Source: an uncultured Pelagibacteraceae bacterium
Lineage (GTDB): Bacteria > Pseudomonadota > Alphaproteobacteria > Pelagibacterales > Pelagibacteraceae
Reading direction: 5' to 3'
NCBI GenBank assembly: GCA_902595535.1
Contig: CACJQI010000001.1
Coordinates: 124,001-188,000, forward strand
Length of the DNA stretch: 64,000 bases
Both the position numbers and the translations under genes were made by a program. Within the stretch, counting starts at the first letter, position 1. Every line of letters starts with the position of its first letter. A model generated the notes under the pieces. The model made no database searches and had not been told where the DNA came from. It saw nothing but the letters and a program-made list of their open reading frames with translations. Positions 1 through 9,049 of this stretch are shown here, in pieces.

Positions 1-130
1 TTCAGTACTAATCGAAAGTCATCAAAAAGCAATGGAGCTTGGGACTAAAGTAACTTTAAAAGAAATCAGTAAATCTGTCCTTAAAGTTATAATGATGGCA
101 AAACTAGAACAGATCTTAAATTTAGATTGA
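1..130 (+). CDS. STAS-domain protein (anti-sigma factor antagonist type), C-terminal fragment
   Basis: The window opens inside this gene. The readable frame starts at base 2 and gives 42 residues ending in LEQILNLD before TGA at 128-130. The fragment (IESHQKAMELGTKVTLKEIS...) resembles the C-terminal helix and strand of STAS domains of the SpoIIAA/RsbV type. These are small switch proteins that bind HATPase partners when unphosphorylated. The stop codon overlaps the ATG of the downstream HATPase gene by one base (TGATG), the usual coupling of an RsbV/RsbW-like pair. The phosphorylatable serine region lies outside the window, so the family call rests on the tail and the neighbour. Confidence 0.6.
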   Translation, partial: SVLIESHQKAMELGTKVTLKEISKSVLKVIMMAKLEQILNLD

Positions 131-540
131 TGAATATTAAAGATCAAAAAGAGTTCCCTGTGGACTCAGCTCAACTTAAAGAAGTAAGGAATTTTGCAAG
201 AGGTCTTTTTGATCAAGTTCCAGAATTTGAAGATAATAGAGAGGAACTAGTTTTAGCATTAGCAGAGGCTGCTCAAAATATTGTCAAACATGCCTATAGT
301 GGTCAACCAAGTGGTGATACAATGAGAGTTGAGATTGAGTATCAAGATAAAGTTTTAAAAATGGAATTATTTGATAAAGGTAAACCTGTTATCCCCGAAA
401 ACATCAAGCCAAGAAAGTTAACAGATATTAAAGCTGGTGGATTAGGTACTTTCTTTATTGGTCAGATAATGGATGAAGTTGTTTTTAAAACTAATAAAGA
501 TGACTGGGTTAATCACTTAATCTTAACTAAAAGATTTTAA
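130..540 (+). CDS. HATPase (RsbW/SpoIIAB-like serine kinase or anti-sigma factor)
   Basis: This 136-residue protein is a lone GHKL-type ATPase domain of the size usual for RsbW-like partner-switching kinases. Residues about 35-55 (LVLALAEAAQNIVKHAY) form the N box that holds the Mg-ATP Asn. The later KAGGLGTFFIGQIMDEV segment is the glycine-rich ATP lid. There is no membrane segment or sensor domain. The ATG at 130 overlaps the stop of the STAS gene, so the two are translationally coupled; a TTG at 127 is a poorer alternative start. The family phosphorylates a STAS antagonist and holds a target protein. Two SpoIIE-type phosphatases at 16839-18842 and 19780-21069 are possible antagonists. The true target is not visible. 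Confidence 0.78.
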   Translation: MNIKDQKEFPVDSAQLKEVRNFARGLFDQVPEFEDNREELVLALAEAAQNIVKHAYSGQPSGDTMRVEIEYQDKVLKMELFDKGKPVIPENIKPRKLTDIKAGGLGTFFIGQIMDEVVFKTNKDDWVNHLILTKRF

Positions 541-1778
541 CTTCCAATAATAGAACCAACGTTAAAGATTGGTGAATACATCGCAATCATCAATCCACCA
601 ATCATAGTTCCCATAAATACAATCATGATTGGCTCAATCAAGCTCGACATATTGTCAACTGCAGTATCGAATTCCTCTTCATAGTAAGCTGATACTGAAT
701 TAAACATTTCATCCAAATTTCCAGTTTGTTCACCAACAGAAATTAGCTGACTAAATGTTGCAGGAAAAACTGGTTCTTTTAAAAATAATTTTGTTAAAGT
801 GTCTCCTGAGAAAACTCCTTTTTTTACATTTTCTAATGCTTGTGTAACTACATCATTATTACTTACTGATTTTGCAATCTCAATACTCTCTAATAAATTT
901 ACTCCTGCAGCACTTAGATTTCCCATAATAAGAGAAACTCTTGCAATCAATGATTTTAAAATCATATCACCAAATACTGGCATCTTTAAAACTTGTTTAT
1001 GCCACTTGTATCTTATTGTTGGAATCTTTGTTGTAGTGTATTTAAAAATAATAAATATAGTTAAACTAACAAGTCCTAACGTAAGCCCACCTGTACCTCT
1101 CATAAAATTACTAGCAGTCATAATAACAGCGGTTGGTGTAGGAAGAGCAACACCCATTCCTTCATACATTTTTGCAAACACAGGAACAACTTTGATTAAC
1201 ATGAAAACCATCACTGTTATTGCTACTGAAAACATAACTACTGGATAAGTAAGTGCACTTTTGATCTTCTTTTTTACTTTTTCTCTTTTTTCAAGAGATT
1301 CAACTAATTTTAATAAGAAAGTATCTAGTTTACCGCTGGCTTCTCCAGCCTTGATTAAGTTTATATAAACACTATCAAATATCTTCGGATATCTTTCAAA
1401 ACATTTAGACAGAGTAATACCACCTTCAAGGTTTTTTCTAACATCTTCAATGATTTCTTTCATTGTTGGGTGTTCAATTTGATCCCTTAACATCCCAAGT
1501 ACATTCAAAATGGGAAGTCCAGCCTTAACCATAGTTGCAAATTGTTTTGAAAAAATCATTACATCTTCTGGTTTGACTGCTTTTTTACCAAAAGAAAAAC
1601 CTCCACCTTTTTTCTTTTCTTTTTCCGCTTTTTTCTTTTTAATTTTTGTAAGATTAGTAATGATTACTTTTTGTTCTTTAAGTTTAAATGATGCCTCTTC
1701 CTGATTAAGAGCCTCTATTTCACCTTCAATATATTTTCCTGCTGATATGCCTTTGTATGAAAATGTTTCTGCTGACAT
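537..1778 (-). CDS. pilC: Type IV pilus inner-membrane platform protein PilC (GspF family)
   Basis: The protein has 413 residues, the normal PilC/GspF length. Two cytoplasmic GspF domains are visible, at about residues 70-190 and 270-395. Each is followed by hydrophobic segments (near 172-195, 225-245 and the C-terminal 385-405). The typical sequence IFSKQFATMVKAGLPILNVL opens the first domain, and a second copy (LIARVSLIMGNLSAAGVNLLES) opens the repeat. PilC anchors the assembly ATPase PilB and the retraction ATPase PilT at the inner membrane. It is the last gene of the pilMNOPQBC-like minus-strand operon, 7 bases after pilB. A lysine-rich linker lies at about residues 45-65. Its stop shares bases with the convergent HATPase gene. 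Confidence 0.93.
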   Translation of the reverse strand: MSAETFSYKGISAGKYIEGEIEALNQEEASFKLKEQKVIITNLTKIKKKKAEKEKKKGGGFSFGKKAVKPEDVMIFSKQFATMVKAGLPILNVLGMLRDQIEHPTMKEIIEDVRKNLEGGITLSKCFERYPKIFDSVYINLIKAGEASGKLDTFLLKLVESLEKREKVKKKIKSALTYPVVMFSVAITVMVFMLIKVVPVFAKMYEGMGVALPTPTAVIMTASNFMRGTGGLTLGLVSLTIFIIFKYTTTKIPTIRYKWHKQVLKMPVFGDMILKSLIARVSLIMGNLSAAGVNLLESIEIAKSVSNNDVVTQALENVKKGVFSGDTLTKLFLKEPVFPATFSQLISVGEQTGNLDEMFNSVSAYYEEEFDTAVDNMSSLIEPIMIVFMGTMIGGLMIAMYSPIFNVGSIIGS

Positions 1779-1785
1779 TTTTTAT

Positions 1786-3534
1786 TTACTCCGAACTTAA
1801 TACCCGGTCAAATTCTCTAAAATTTAAATCACCTGTCAAAATTAATTCTCGACCCATGTCTTGCATTGTTCTAAATCCCTCTTTCATTGCAATTTCTTTA
1901 AGTTCAGGCGTTGTTGCTTTTCTTAAAATTGCTTCTTTAATAGGTTTAGAAACACTTAAAATTTCATAAATACCCATTCGACCTTTATAACCTGAGTCTT
2001 TACATTGAGAACAACCTTCTCCCTTTTGAACTTTAGCTCTTGAAGCTTGCTCTACTGAGAAACCAAAATCAGCAAGTGCTTTAGGAGTAATATCTTCATC
2101 AGGTACTCTACAGTTTGGACAAGTTTTTCTAGCAAGTCTCTGAGCAAGAATTAAACTTACTGCGGCACTAATTAGATAGTCTGGTGTTCCCATGTTTTGT
2201 AATCTAGTAATTGAACTTGGAGCATCATTGGTGTGAAGCGTACTAAATACTAAGTGACCAGTAAGTGCAGCCTTCAATCCTATATCAACGGTTTCTTTAT
2301 CCCTCATCTCTCCAACCAGAATAATTTCGGGGTCTTGTCTTAAGAAAGATCGAAGAGCTCTTTGGAAATCGTAACCAATATCATCTTTAATTTGAACTTG
2401 TCCTACTCCATCCAATTCATACTCAACAGGATCTTCAGCAGTTAAAATGTTTAAGTGTGGTTTAGATACCTCTTTTAAAATACTATAAAGTGTAGTTGTT
2501 TTACCAGAACCTGTTGGACCAGTAACTAAAACTAATCCTTGTGTTCCATGAATTGCTTTTCTTAAATTTTTTAAATCTTGTTCTTCAAAGTTTAATTGTT
2601 CTAAACTAATATCGCCAGCATCTTTATTAAGAACCCTCATTACGATTCTTTCATTAGTAGCTGTAGGTAATATTGATAAACGAAGGTCGACAACTTTTCC
2701 ATCTATCTTAAATGGAATTGCTCCGTCTTGTGGTAAACGTCTTTCAGCAATATCCAATTTGCCCATAATTTTAAATCTTGTTACAACTGCGCCATAGTTT
2801 GAATGTAAAAATTTTGCAAAGTGTTCTTGCTCTCTTAATATACCATCCAATCTATATCTAACCCTTGAACTAAATCGGTATGGTTCAATATGAATATCAG
2901 ATACTCCCGATTTAATTGCTTCTGCAACAACTGCTGTACTAAATTTGATTACATCTGACTCATTTTCAATTGCTTCAATATCCTCTTCTGGTTTTTCATC
3001 TAAAAGCTCAGCGCTTTCATCTACATCATAATCAAATGTTTTAGTTTTTTCTTGATTTGCTTGTTGAATTGATTGCATGGTAGTTTCACCTTCTGCAGAT
3101 AATCTGTCAATATGAGCTGAAATATCTGATAATTTTGCTGCATGTAGTTCAATATCTTTTTTTGTGATCGTTTTTAAGTTTCTCATTAAACTTAATTTTG
3201 AACTATCTGGAATTGCAATATGTAAAACGTTACCCTCAATTTTAAAAGGTGCAATAAAATTCATATTTATATAATTTGACGGTAAAACAGATTTTACCTC
3301 CTCTGAAATTTCAGAATTTGATAAATCAGCTATGTCTAATGATTGCTCTTTAACTAATAAATCTAAAATTTTATCTTCATCAGTTAAGTTTAATTCAAAT
3401 ACAGCATCAATTTGAGATTTATCACCATCAGATGATTTTTTTTTAATATCAATTAAATCTTTACCAGAAATTACATCTTGATCAATTAAGATGTTTATTA
3501 AATTAATTTCCGACTCTCTGCTAATCTTGATCAA
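1786..3534 (-). CDS. pilB: Type IV pilus assembly ATPase PilB (GspE family)
   Basis: A protein of 582 residues. An N-terminal GspE/MshE-type domain spans about 10-150, followed by an acidic linker and the hexameric secretion ATPase at about 190-575. Walker A is GPTGSGKT at 339-346, and the Walker B/Glu-box region DPEIILVGEMRD is near 401-412. Two CxxC pairs (CPNC near 472 and CSQC further on) form the zinc-binding tetracysteine site typical of PilB/GspE and absent from PilT. The enzyme powers pilus extension at the cytoplasmic face with PilC. Its start overlaps the secretin stop by four bases (ATGA), so translation is coupled within the operon. Confidence 0.95.
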   Translation of the reverse strand: MIKISRESEINLINILIDQDVISGKDLIDIKKKSSDGDKSQIDAVFELNLTDEDKILDLLVKEQSLDIADLSNSEISEEVKSVLPSNYINMNFIAPFKIEGNVLHIAIPDSSKLSLMRNLKTITKKDIELHAAKLSDISAHIDRLSAEGETTMQSIQQANQEKTKTFDYDVDESAELLDEKPEEDIEAIENESDVIKFSTAVVAEAIKSGVSDIHIEPYRFSSRVRYRLDGILREQEHFAKFLHSNYGAVVTRFKIMGKLDIAERRLPQDGAIPFKIDGKVVDLRLSILPTATNERIVMRVLNKDAGDISLEQLNFEEQDLKNLRKAIHGTQGLVLVTGPTGSGKTTTLYSILKEVSKPHLNILTAEDPVEYELDGVGQVQIKDDIGYDFQRALRSFLRQDPEIILVGEMRDKETVDIGLKAALTGHLVFSTLHTNDAPSSITRLQNMGTPDYLISAAVSLILAQRLARKTCPNCRVPDEDITPKALADFGFSVEQASRAKVQKGEGCSQCKDSGYKGRMGIYEILSVSKPIKEAILRKATTPELKEIAMKEGFRTMQDMGRELILTGDLNFREFDRVLSSE

Positions 3535-5081
3535 TCTAATACCCTTGGTGCTATAAATATTAATAACTCCTCAAGCTTATCTTCTTTCTTTTTATATTTT
3601 AAAAGATTTCCAATTACAGGAACATTTCCTAAGCCTCCCGGAACTTGCTCTTTAGCTTTTGATATATTATTAGATTTTATTCCACCGATTACAACTATGT
3701 CTCCATCTGCAACTAAAAGTTTTGTAACTATTTCCATTTTTGTAATTGGAGGTTCGTCTTGTGAAGTATCGGCATCATCATTATTTACCTGTATATCTAA
3801 TAAAACGTTTCCATCTCCAATAATACTTGGTGTAACTTGAAGTTTTAAAGCAGCTTCTTTAAATGAAGTTGAAGTTGTACCTTCTGATGTTGTTTCATAA
3901 GGAATTTCCTTACCTTGTGTAACTGAGGCAGGCTGATTATTTATAGTAAAGACTTTTGGATTTGAAATTGTCTCTACCATGCCCATTTTCTCTAAAGCTG
4001 TAATTTCAGCTTTTAAAACTGCAGAGCCAGTTTTCTTTAATATTCCAATACCACTAGTAGCACCTGTTGCTGCAAAATTTGTAATTTGATCTTTTGCGAC
4101 TTGGGCAAGAGCAGCGGAAGTATCATCAAGCGTTCCAGCTGAACTTGTTGAACCAACTATACCACCTATTTGTTCATCATTTCTCTTATAATAACCACCT
4201 AGTCTTGTACCTAATTGTTTTTCAAATTCTGATGTAGCTTTTACAACAAAAGCTTCAATTAAAACTTGCTCTGTTTTTATATCAATTTCATTTAATACTT
4301 TATCAACTGTATCAAGATCTCTTTCTTTGCCTCTAACAATAATTGATCTGGTTGCTGTTTCTTCTGTAATTTTTATTGGAGAATATGAATTTTCACCTGT
4401 GCTTTTAAATAACTCTTCAATTGTAGATTTTGCTAAAGCTGGTGAGATATAATAAAGTCTAAATATTTCTGAGATAATTGGTTCAACACTATCTTCAAGT
4501 TCTACTTTATTTTTAACAGCTTGAGCTCTCTCTGATTTATAAGTTTCTTGTGACGTTAATGTTTCAGGTGAATGAACTCTTATTAAATTACTACTTACAT
4601 CTATATCTGATGCATAATTTTTCATATCTAATAAAGCTTGAAATGCTTTATCCCAAGGAACGTCTACTAACTCTGCAGAAATTGCGCCGGCAACTTCGTC
4701 TCCAACTAAAACGTTAATTTCACCAATTTTTCCCATCAATTTCATAGTCTCCTTATAATCAAGATTTTTAAATTTTAAGGTTACTCTTTGTTTCAAAGAT
4801 TTATATTCATCAGGAATTAACAAGTAATTTCTTGTAGTTTCTGAAGTAATCTTTTTTCTTTTTCTTTGAACTTTTTTATTCCCAGGTACTGGTTTAGGAC
4901 CCATCTCTAAAGTCTTGGCGATCTCAGATTTACCAATTGCTTTCATATCTTGTTTGATTAAAGGTGTGTTGTGTTTAAAAGGTTGATTATATTTTTTTGC
5001 AAATTGAGTGTTAGCACAACCACTTAGAACAAATCCTAAGATCATGACAATCGACAAATTAAAGAGTTTTCTAATATTCAT
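3531..5081 (-). CDS. pilQ: Type IV pilus outer-membrane secretin (PilQ/MshL-like lipoprotein)
   Basis: A protein of 516 residues beginning with a lipoprotein signal (hydrophobic stretch then LSGCA, Cys about residue 22). A secretin/TonB short N-terminal domain lies at about 95-165, an N1-type domain near 200-270, and the C-terminal secretin core from about 270 to the end. The core ends in the classical PGGLGNVPVIGNLLKYKKK...ELLIFIAPRVL signature. It forms the outer-membrane channel for the pilus fibre. It is shorter than many PilQ proteins and no AMIN domain is recognisable, so it is closer in build to MshL. The symbol pilQ follows from its place after pilM-N, pilO and pilP. Its start overlaps pilP by 11 bases. 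Confidence 0.88.
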   Translation of the reverse strand: MNIRKLFNLSIVMILGFVLSGCANTQFAKKYNQPFKHNTPLIKQDMKAIGKSEIAKTLEMGPKPVPGNKKVQRKRKKITSETTRNYLLIPDEYKSLKQRVTLKFKNLDYKETMKLMGKIGEINVLVGDEVAGAISAELVDVPWDKAFQALLDMKNYASDIDVSSNLIRVHSPETLTSQETYKSERAQAVKNKVELEDSVEPIISEIFRLYYISPALAKSTIEELFKSTGENSYSPIKITEETATRSIIVRGKERDLDTVDKVLNEIDIKTEQVLIEAFVVKATSEFEKQLGTRLGGYYKRNDEQIGGIVGSTSSAGTLDDTSAALAQVAKDQITNFAATGATSGIGILKKTGSAVLKAEITALEKMGMVETISNPKVFTINNQPASVTQGKEIPYETTSEGTTSTSFKEAALKLQVTPSIIGDGNVLLDIQVNNDDADTSQDEPPITKMEIVTKLLVADGDIVVIGGIKSNNISKAKEQVPGGLGNVPVIGNLLKYKKKEDKLEELLIFIAPRVLD

Positions 5082-5541
5082 CTGACTCTCTTATCTGATT
5101 ATTAAAATCAATAATAATAAAAGACTTATCTTCTTTTTCAAAGATAGCTTCTGTTAATCTTAAATCTATAAATTTTATTTTTCCTAAATATTGATTAAGA
5201 TTTAAAGTAATAACATCTCCTGATGTATTTGTTAAACTTATATAGCTTTGATCTTTACCTGAAATTAAACCTGATAATTTAAAATTATACAAACTCATTT
5301 CATCTCTCTCTTCACCAGTTTCTGGATTTACTGATGAACTGCCCATGCCTTCATTACCAGCAAATGGATCATTTAAAGGAACTTCATCCTCATCTACTTG
5401 GCTTTTTTTACTCTCAATTTCTTTTGTAATCTCTTTTGCTTTTTCTACTAATTCAGTATTAGTGCTATGATTATCTGCAAATACAATTACAGATGATAGT
5501 AACAGTATGGTTAAGATTAAAATTTTCTTAAAAGAATTCAT
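5071..5541 (-). CDS. pilP: PilP-like periplasmic pilus alignment protein
   Basis: A protein of 156 residues with an N-terminal hydrophobic segment (about 7-22, ending VIVFADN) that reads as a Sec signal peptide or anchor. A charged, probably disordered linker at about 25-75 carries a DPFAG motif. The C-terminal domain (about 80-150) has a beta-rich pattern (LSGLISGKDQSYISL...GDVITLNLNQYLGKIKFIDL) like the homology domain of PilP/GspC that contacts the secretin. Overall similarity is weak. The call rests mostly on size, build and its position between pilO and the secretin, with start and stop overlapping both neighbours. No lipobox cysteine is seen, unlike classical PilP. Confidence 0.65.
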   Translation of the reverse strand: MNSFKKILILTILLLSSVIVFADNHSTNTELVEKAKEITKEIESKKSQVDEDEVPLNDPFAGNEGMGSSSVNPETGEERDEMSLYNFKLSGLISGKDQSYISLTNTSGDVITLNLNQYLGKIKFIDLRLTEAIFEKEDKSFIIIDFNNQIRESDEY

Positions 5542-6166
5542 CAGGTATTCCTACTATTGTTAATTCTCCTTGTGCAATTATCGCTCCAGTTGTATCATTT
5601 TGTACAACACTTATAGTCTCTTTGTCAAAGTTTAACATTTTATTAGATTTAGCTATAGATCTCTTAAACTTAATATATCCAAGAAAATTCCCTTTAATCT
5701 CATATTCAACTGGAATTTTATAATATGAAATATCTGTTTTGTTCAATAACTCCTCCGCTTGTTGAGCTACTCCACTTTTTAAAACTGGTTTAGGTTTTTT
5801 CTTTTGAATTTTAGAAATAGTAAGGCCATTTACGCCAGCATATCTGCTTAAACTCTGGTACAATCCTTCAACTTCTTCTTTAGAGTGAAATAACGTAGAA
5901 CTTTTTTTAAACTCAGGCTCAAGTTTTTTTAGTCTCTTTTTATTTAGAATAATTTCATTTTCAAATTGAACAATTTCATTTTGCTTTAAAACTTTTTCAT
6001 CATATAGAGCTTTTTTGTTTTTAACGATTGGATTTAAAATAGCGTAATAGCCAATTAAAAAAATTATAATTGCCGCAAAACCAATTCCAAATTTAATTAA
6101 TGTTTTTTTATCAATTTCTTTAAGCTTTTCTTTTAAATCACCAACATTAATATTTTTTAAATCCAT
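5528..6166 (-). CDS. pilO: PilO-like inner-membrane pilus alignment protein
   Basis: A protein of 212 residues from the chosen ATG at 6166, which overlaps the pilM-N stop by one base (TAATG). An upstream in-frame ATG at 6187 would lie inside pilM-N and is less likely. The build is that of PilO: a short cytoplasmic N-terminus, one membrane segment at about residues 25-45 (LIKFGIGFAAIIIFLIGYYAIL), a coiled coil near 50-95, then a ferredoxin-like periplasmic domain. PilO pairs with PilN to link the cytoplasmic PilM ring to PilP and the secretin. Sequence identity in this family is low, so position and topology carry the assignment. Confidence 0.8.
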   Translation of the reverse strand: MDLKNINVGDLKEKLKEIDKKTLIKFGIGFAAIIIFLIGYYAILNPIVKNKKALYDEKVLKQNEIVQFENEIILNKKRLKKLEPEFKKSSTLFHSKEEVEGLYQSLSRYAGVNGLTISKIQKKKPKPVLKSGVAQQAEELLNKTDISYYKIPVEYEIKGNFLGYIKFKRSIAKSNKMLNFDKETISVVQNDTTGAIIAQGELTIVGIPDEFF

Positions 6167-7881
6167 TATGCATTCTCCAATATACAAGCTACAACAAACC
6201 CTTTCATTGTGGGAGCATTTTGCGATTGTCCATCAGGAAGTGTCATTGTTGCTAATGATGCTTGCTTAATTAATTTTTTATTATTTAAATTACTTATTAA
6301 TTTTAAGATATCTTGGTCACTAAAAGCTGAGCCTTTTATGACGATTTGACTTGAGCCATTGTACTCAACTGACTCAAACCTAACTCTTTTTGGTACTGCA
6401 GATGCAATTTGAGCTAAAACTCTAAAACTCGCAGTTTTGTTTGACTTAATTGATTTGCTAATCTTAAGTGACTTTAATATTTTACCTACATCTTTTTCTA
6501 GTTTATTTTTTTCAAGTGTTCTGAGTTCATGTGTTTGAACGATTTCATCATAATCAACTAATTTTCCATTTAATTCTTTGATTTGCCAAAATGACAATCC
6601 AAACAATAATACATAGATTAATGAAACAACTCCAATCACACCTTTGAATGCAAAATTTGAAAACACTTTTGCTTTCTTTTGAGCCATCATGCTATCCCTA
6701 TTGGGCAATAGATTAATATTTTTTACTGCTGTCACAAATTTGTAATAACCAAAAACATCCAATTTTCTAAATGCTAAACCAATCACCGTGGAAAAGTATG
6801 ATCTATTTTGATAATTAACACTTTCCTCTAATTGTGCAGGAACTTTAATTTCTTTAATAGGATCTAATAAATCAAAACCAGTATTAGCTAAACTTTTTCT
6901 AAAAGTTTCAAGATAAGTATCAACATTAATTAAGTTTGAGACAACTTTTAAATTTCTAATTCTTTTTTCATACTTTGTTTCAAAATCTTGTATCGCTTGT
7001 TTAACTTGGGTTACATATCTTCTAACCAGAGCATCCATGTCTTCTTGGTTGTCGGAATTTAAAAGTGTGTTTCTATCTTGGCCTCGTATAAATATATCGG
7101 TAATGATCGGATTATTTTCATATAAAATCATTACATAATTTTCATCCAATCCAAATTCTAGAACTGCAGTAAGATTACTCTCTTCAATAGATCCGCCAAG
7201 CTGATTGATTTGGTCAACAGCAGATTTGAGTGCAAAACATTTTACATCAATAATAACTGCATTAAGTCCTCCTTTTTTGATAATTGATGTGTAGCTATTA
7301 ATATCTGATAGTTTTGAAGCAACAAATAAGATATCCATAGTATTTGCAGTAGAGTCTCTATTTATAACTTGATGAAAAACAGAATAGTCATTTAGATTGT
7401 CAGTTAGTTGAACTAAATTTTCCCATAGAGAATCTGTATCAATTGCCTTATTCAATTCTTCATCACTCATTAATGGTGCTGTTACTACTCTGATAATTGC
7501 GCTTGTAACTGGGATTGCAATTGCAGCATTTGATGTTTGTATTTTAGATTTTTGTAAAGCAATTTGTAATTGTTCCCCGTACTTGTCCGGATCATCTAAT
7601 ACACTTGAATTTGAGTCTGAATCTTGAATTTTATGGGTAAAAAATTTTTCTAAAACCCACTTATTTGATTTGTCAGTCGATAATTGAGCTAACCTAATTT
7701 CAGTAGGAGTTAACTCTACTCCAACTATTTCTTCTCCTTGAACTGCAGATTTTCCTAACCTGTTTTTAAAAAATTTACTAAAAAATCCCTCTTTCTTTTT
7801 TGTATCTTGAACTTGTGGGACGGGTTTTCCCTCATCACCTTTCGGTTTTTTTTTAAAAAGATTAGCAAAAGGATTTTTCAT
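6166..7881 (-). CDS. PilM-PilN fusion, inner-membrane alignment complex
   Basis: One 571-residue frame covers two proteins that are usually separate. Residues about 48-375 are the actin-like PilM fold (GVELTPTEIRLAQL start, later LTAVLEFGLDENYVMIL as a nucleotide-binding strand). Residues 389-395 are INLLPNR, the motif that normally forms the free N-terminus of PilN and docks into PilM. A membrane segment at about 414-433, a coiled coil and a PilN periplasmic domain (SFRVLAQIASAVPKRVRFESV) follow. The first 47 residues are lysine-rich and unlike PilM. It heads the minus-strand operon, directly upstream of pilO. No stop or frameshift separates the halves. Function in the PilMNOP complex is known for the families; the fusion is seen directly. 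Confidence 0.87.
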   Translation of the reverse strand: MKNPFANLFKKKPKGDEGKPVPQVQDTKKKEGFFSKFFKNRLGKSAVQGEEIVGVELTPTEIRLAQLSTDKSNKWVLEKFFTHKIQDSDSNSSVLDDPDKYGEQLQIALQKSKIQTSNAAIAIPVTSAIIRVVTAPLMSDEELNKAIDTDSLWENLVQLTDNLNDYSVFHQVINRDSTANTMDILFVASKLSDINSYTSIIKKGGLNAVIIDVKCFALKSAVDQINQLGGSIEESNLTAVLEFGLDENYVMILYENNPIITDIFIRGQDRNTLLNSDNQEDMDALVRRYVTQVKQAIQDFETKYEKRIRNLKVVSNLINVDTYLETFRKSLANTGFDLLDPIKEIKVPAQLEESVNYQNRSYFSTVIGLAFRKLDVFGYYKFVTAVKNINLLPNRDSMMAQKKAKVFSNFAFKGVIGVVSLIYVLLFGLSFWQIKELNGKLVDYDEIVQTHELRTLEKNKLEKDVGKILKSLKISKSIKSNKTASFRVLAQIASAVPKRVRFESVEYNGSSQIVIKGSAFSDQDILKLISNLNNKKLIKQASLATMTLPDGQSQNAPTMKGFVVACILENA

Positions 7882-8032
7882 ATAAACATTATTAATTTAA
7901 ACAATCATTATAATATAATATTAATTAATCAACTAATACTCGAATTTAATATCTTTGTGTTTATTATGGGGTAAATTATTATTTTAAGAGTTAATTATTT
8001 AAAAAATGTAGTACTAAAGTTAAAAAAATAAA
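7882..8032. promoter_or_regulatory. Divergent intergenic region between pilM-N and pilT
   Basis: This 151-base AT-rich stretch separates two divergent pilus units, so it must carry promoters for both the pilMNOPQBC operon and the pilT-prepilin-pilY1 set. Several TATAAT-like strings occur (for example TATAATATAAT near 7909-7919), but the composition makes any single box unreliable. No strong hairpin or clear operator was seen. Confidence 0.45.
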
Positions 8033-9049
8033 ATGTTTGAAAAATTAGAAGAGCTAGCAAAAAATAATAAGAAAATTTCAGATTTTCATATTAGATCTGG
8101 ATCTCCTTTAGCATACAGACAAACAGGTGAAATTGTAAAAGTAGCTGACACTAATGTTACGGCTCAAGATTTAAAAGATTTGATATCGATGAACTGTAAT
8201 GAAACTGAGACAGCAAGATTTAATGAAACTCACGAACTAGACTCAGCTGTAATGTTAAGTGGCTTAAGATTTAGAGCAAATTTTTATAAAACAATAAATG
8301 GACCTGCTGCAGTTCTTAGAAGAGTTGAAAGTAAAATTCCAGACATGGATCAATTTAATTTACCACAGGCATTATATGATATCGTAGATTTTCATAAAGG
8401 TTTAGTTTTAGTAACTGGGCCAACTGGCTCAGGAAAATCTACAACTCTTGCAGCAATTGTAAATGAAATTAATAAAACTAGAACTTCAAATATTATAACT
8501 GTTGAAGATCCAGTTGAGTTTATTCATAAAGACAATCAAAGTATTGTCTCACACAGAGAAGTTGGAAAACAAACTCAATCTTTTTCAGCAGCTTTAAAAG
8601 CAGCATTAAGAGAAGACCCAGATGTTATCTTAGTTGGAGAGATGAGAGATCTTGAAACAATCAGTTTAGCTTTAACGGCGGCTGAAACAGGACACTTAGT
8701 TTTTGGAACTTTGCACACAAGTGGTGCACCAAGTACCATCAATAGAATTATTGATGTATTTCCTCCCGAACAACAGGAACAAATCCGTGCACAAATTTCA
8801 ACATCATTAAAAATGGTAGTTACTCAAAGATTACTTAAAACTAGAGATGGTCAAGGTAGAGTTGGTGCATTTGAAATCATGAAATGTACTCCACCAATTC
8901 AAAACTTAATTAGAGAAGCAAAAATTCATCAAATTCCAAGTATCATGCAAACAGCAGTGAGAGATGGAATGATTACAATGGAAAAATCTCTGGAGGAATT
9001 GGTTAAATCAGGTAAAATAGATCCAGGTGCAGCAAAATCAGGACATTAA
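8033..9049 (+). CDS. pilT: Twitching motility / pilus retraction ATPase PilT
   Basis: The protein has 338 residues, the usual PilT length, and lacks the zinc tetracysteine of PilB. Walker A GPTGSGKS is at 129-136 and the Walker B region DPDVILVGEMRD is near 195-206. The ASP/His boxes (TVEDPVEFIH, GTLHTSGA) and a C-terminal LIREAKIHQIPS segment, the variant of the retraction motif in PilT proteins, are present. The enzyme depolymerises pili, driving twitching and DNA uptake. It heads the plus-strand pilus unit, divergent from pilM-N. The next gene starts inside its last 23 bases. Confidence 0.95.
   Translation: MFEKLEELAKNNKKISDFHIRSGSPLAYRQTGEIVKVADTNVTAQDLKDLISMNCNETETARFNETHELDSAVMLSGLRFRANFYKTINGPAAVLRRVESKIPDMDQFNLPQALYDIVDFHKGLVLVTGPTGSGKSTTLAAIVNEINKTRTSNIITVEDPVEFIHKDNQSIVSHREVGKQTQSFSAALKAALREDPDVILVGEMRDLETISLALTAAETGHLVFGTLHTSGAPSTINRIIDVFPPEQQEQIRAQISTSLKMVVTQRLLKTRDGQGRVGAFEIMKCTPPIQNLIREAKIHQIPSIMQTAVRDGMITMEKSLEELVKSGKIDPGAAKSGH

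Noticed and set aside
58-130. Prophage or plasmid genes anywhere in the window
   Set aside because: No capsid, terminase, integrase, replication or partition genes were recognised. The only accessory-looking DNA is the ssrA island.
799-1248. 149-residue frame opposite pilC
   Set aside because: It is an antisense shadow of a well-supported gene, with no recognisable family.
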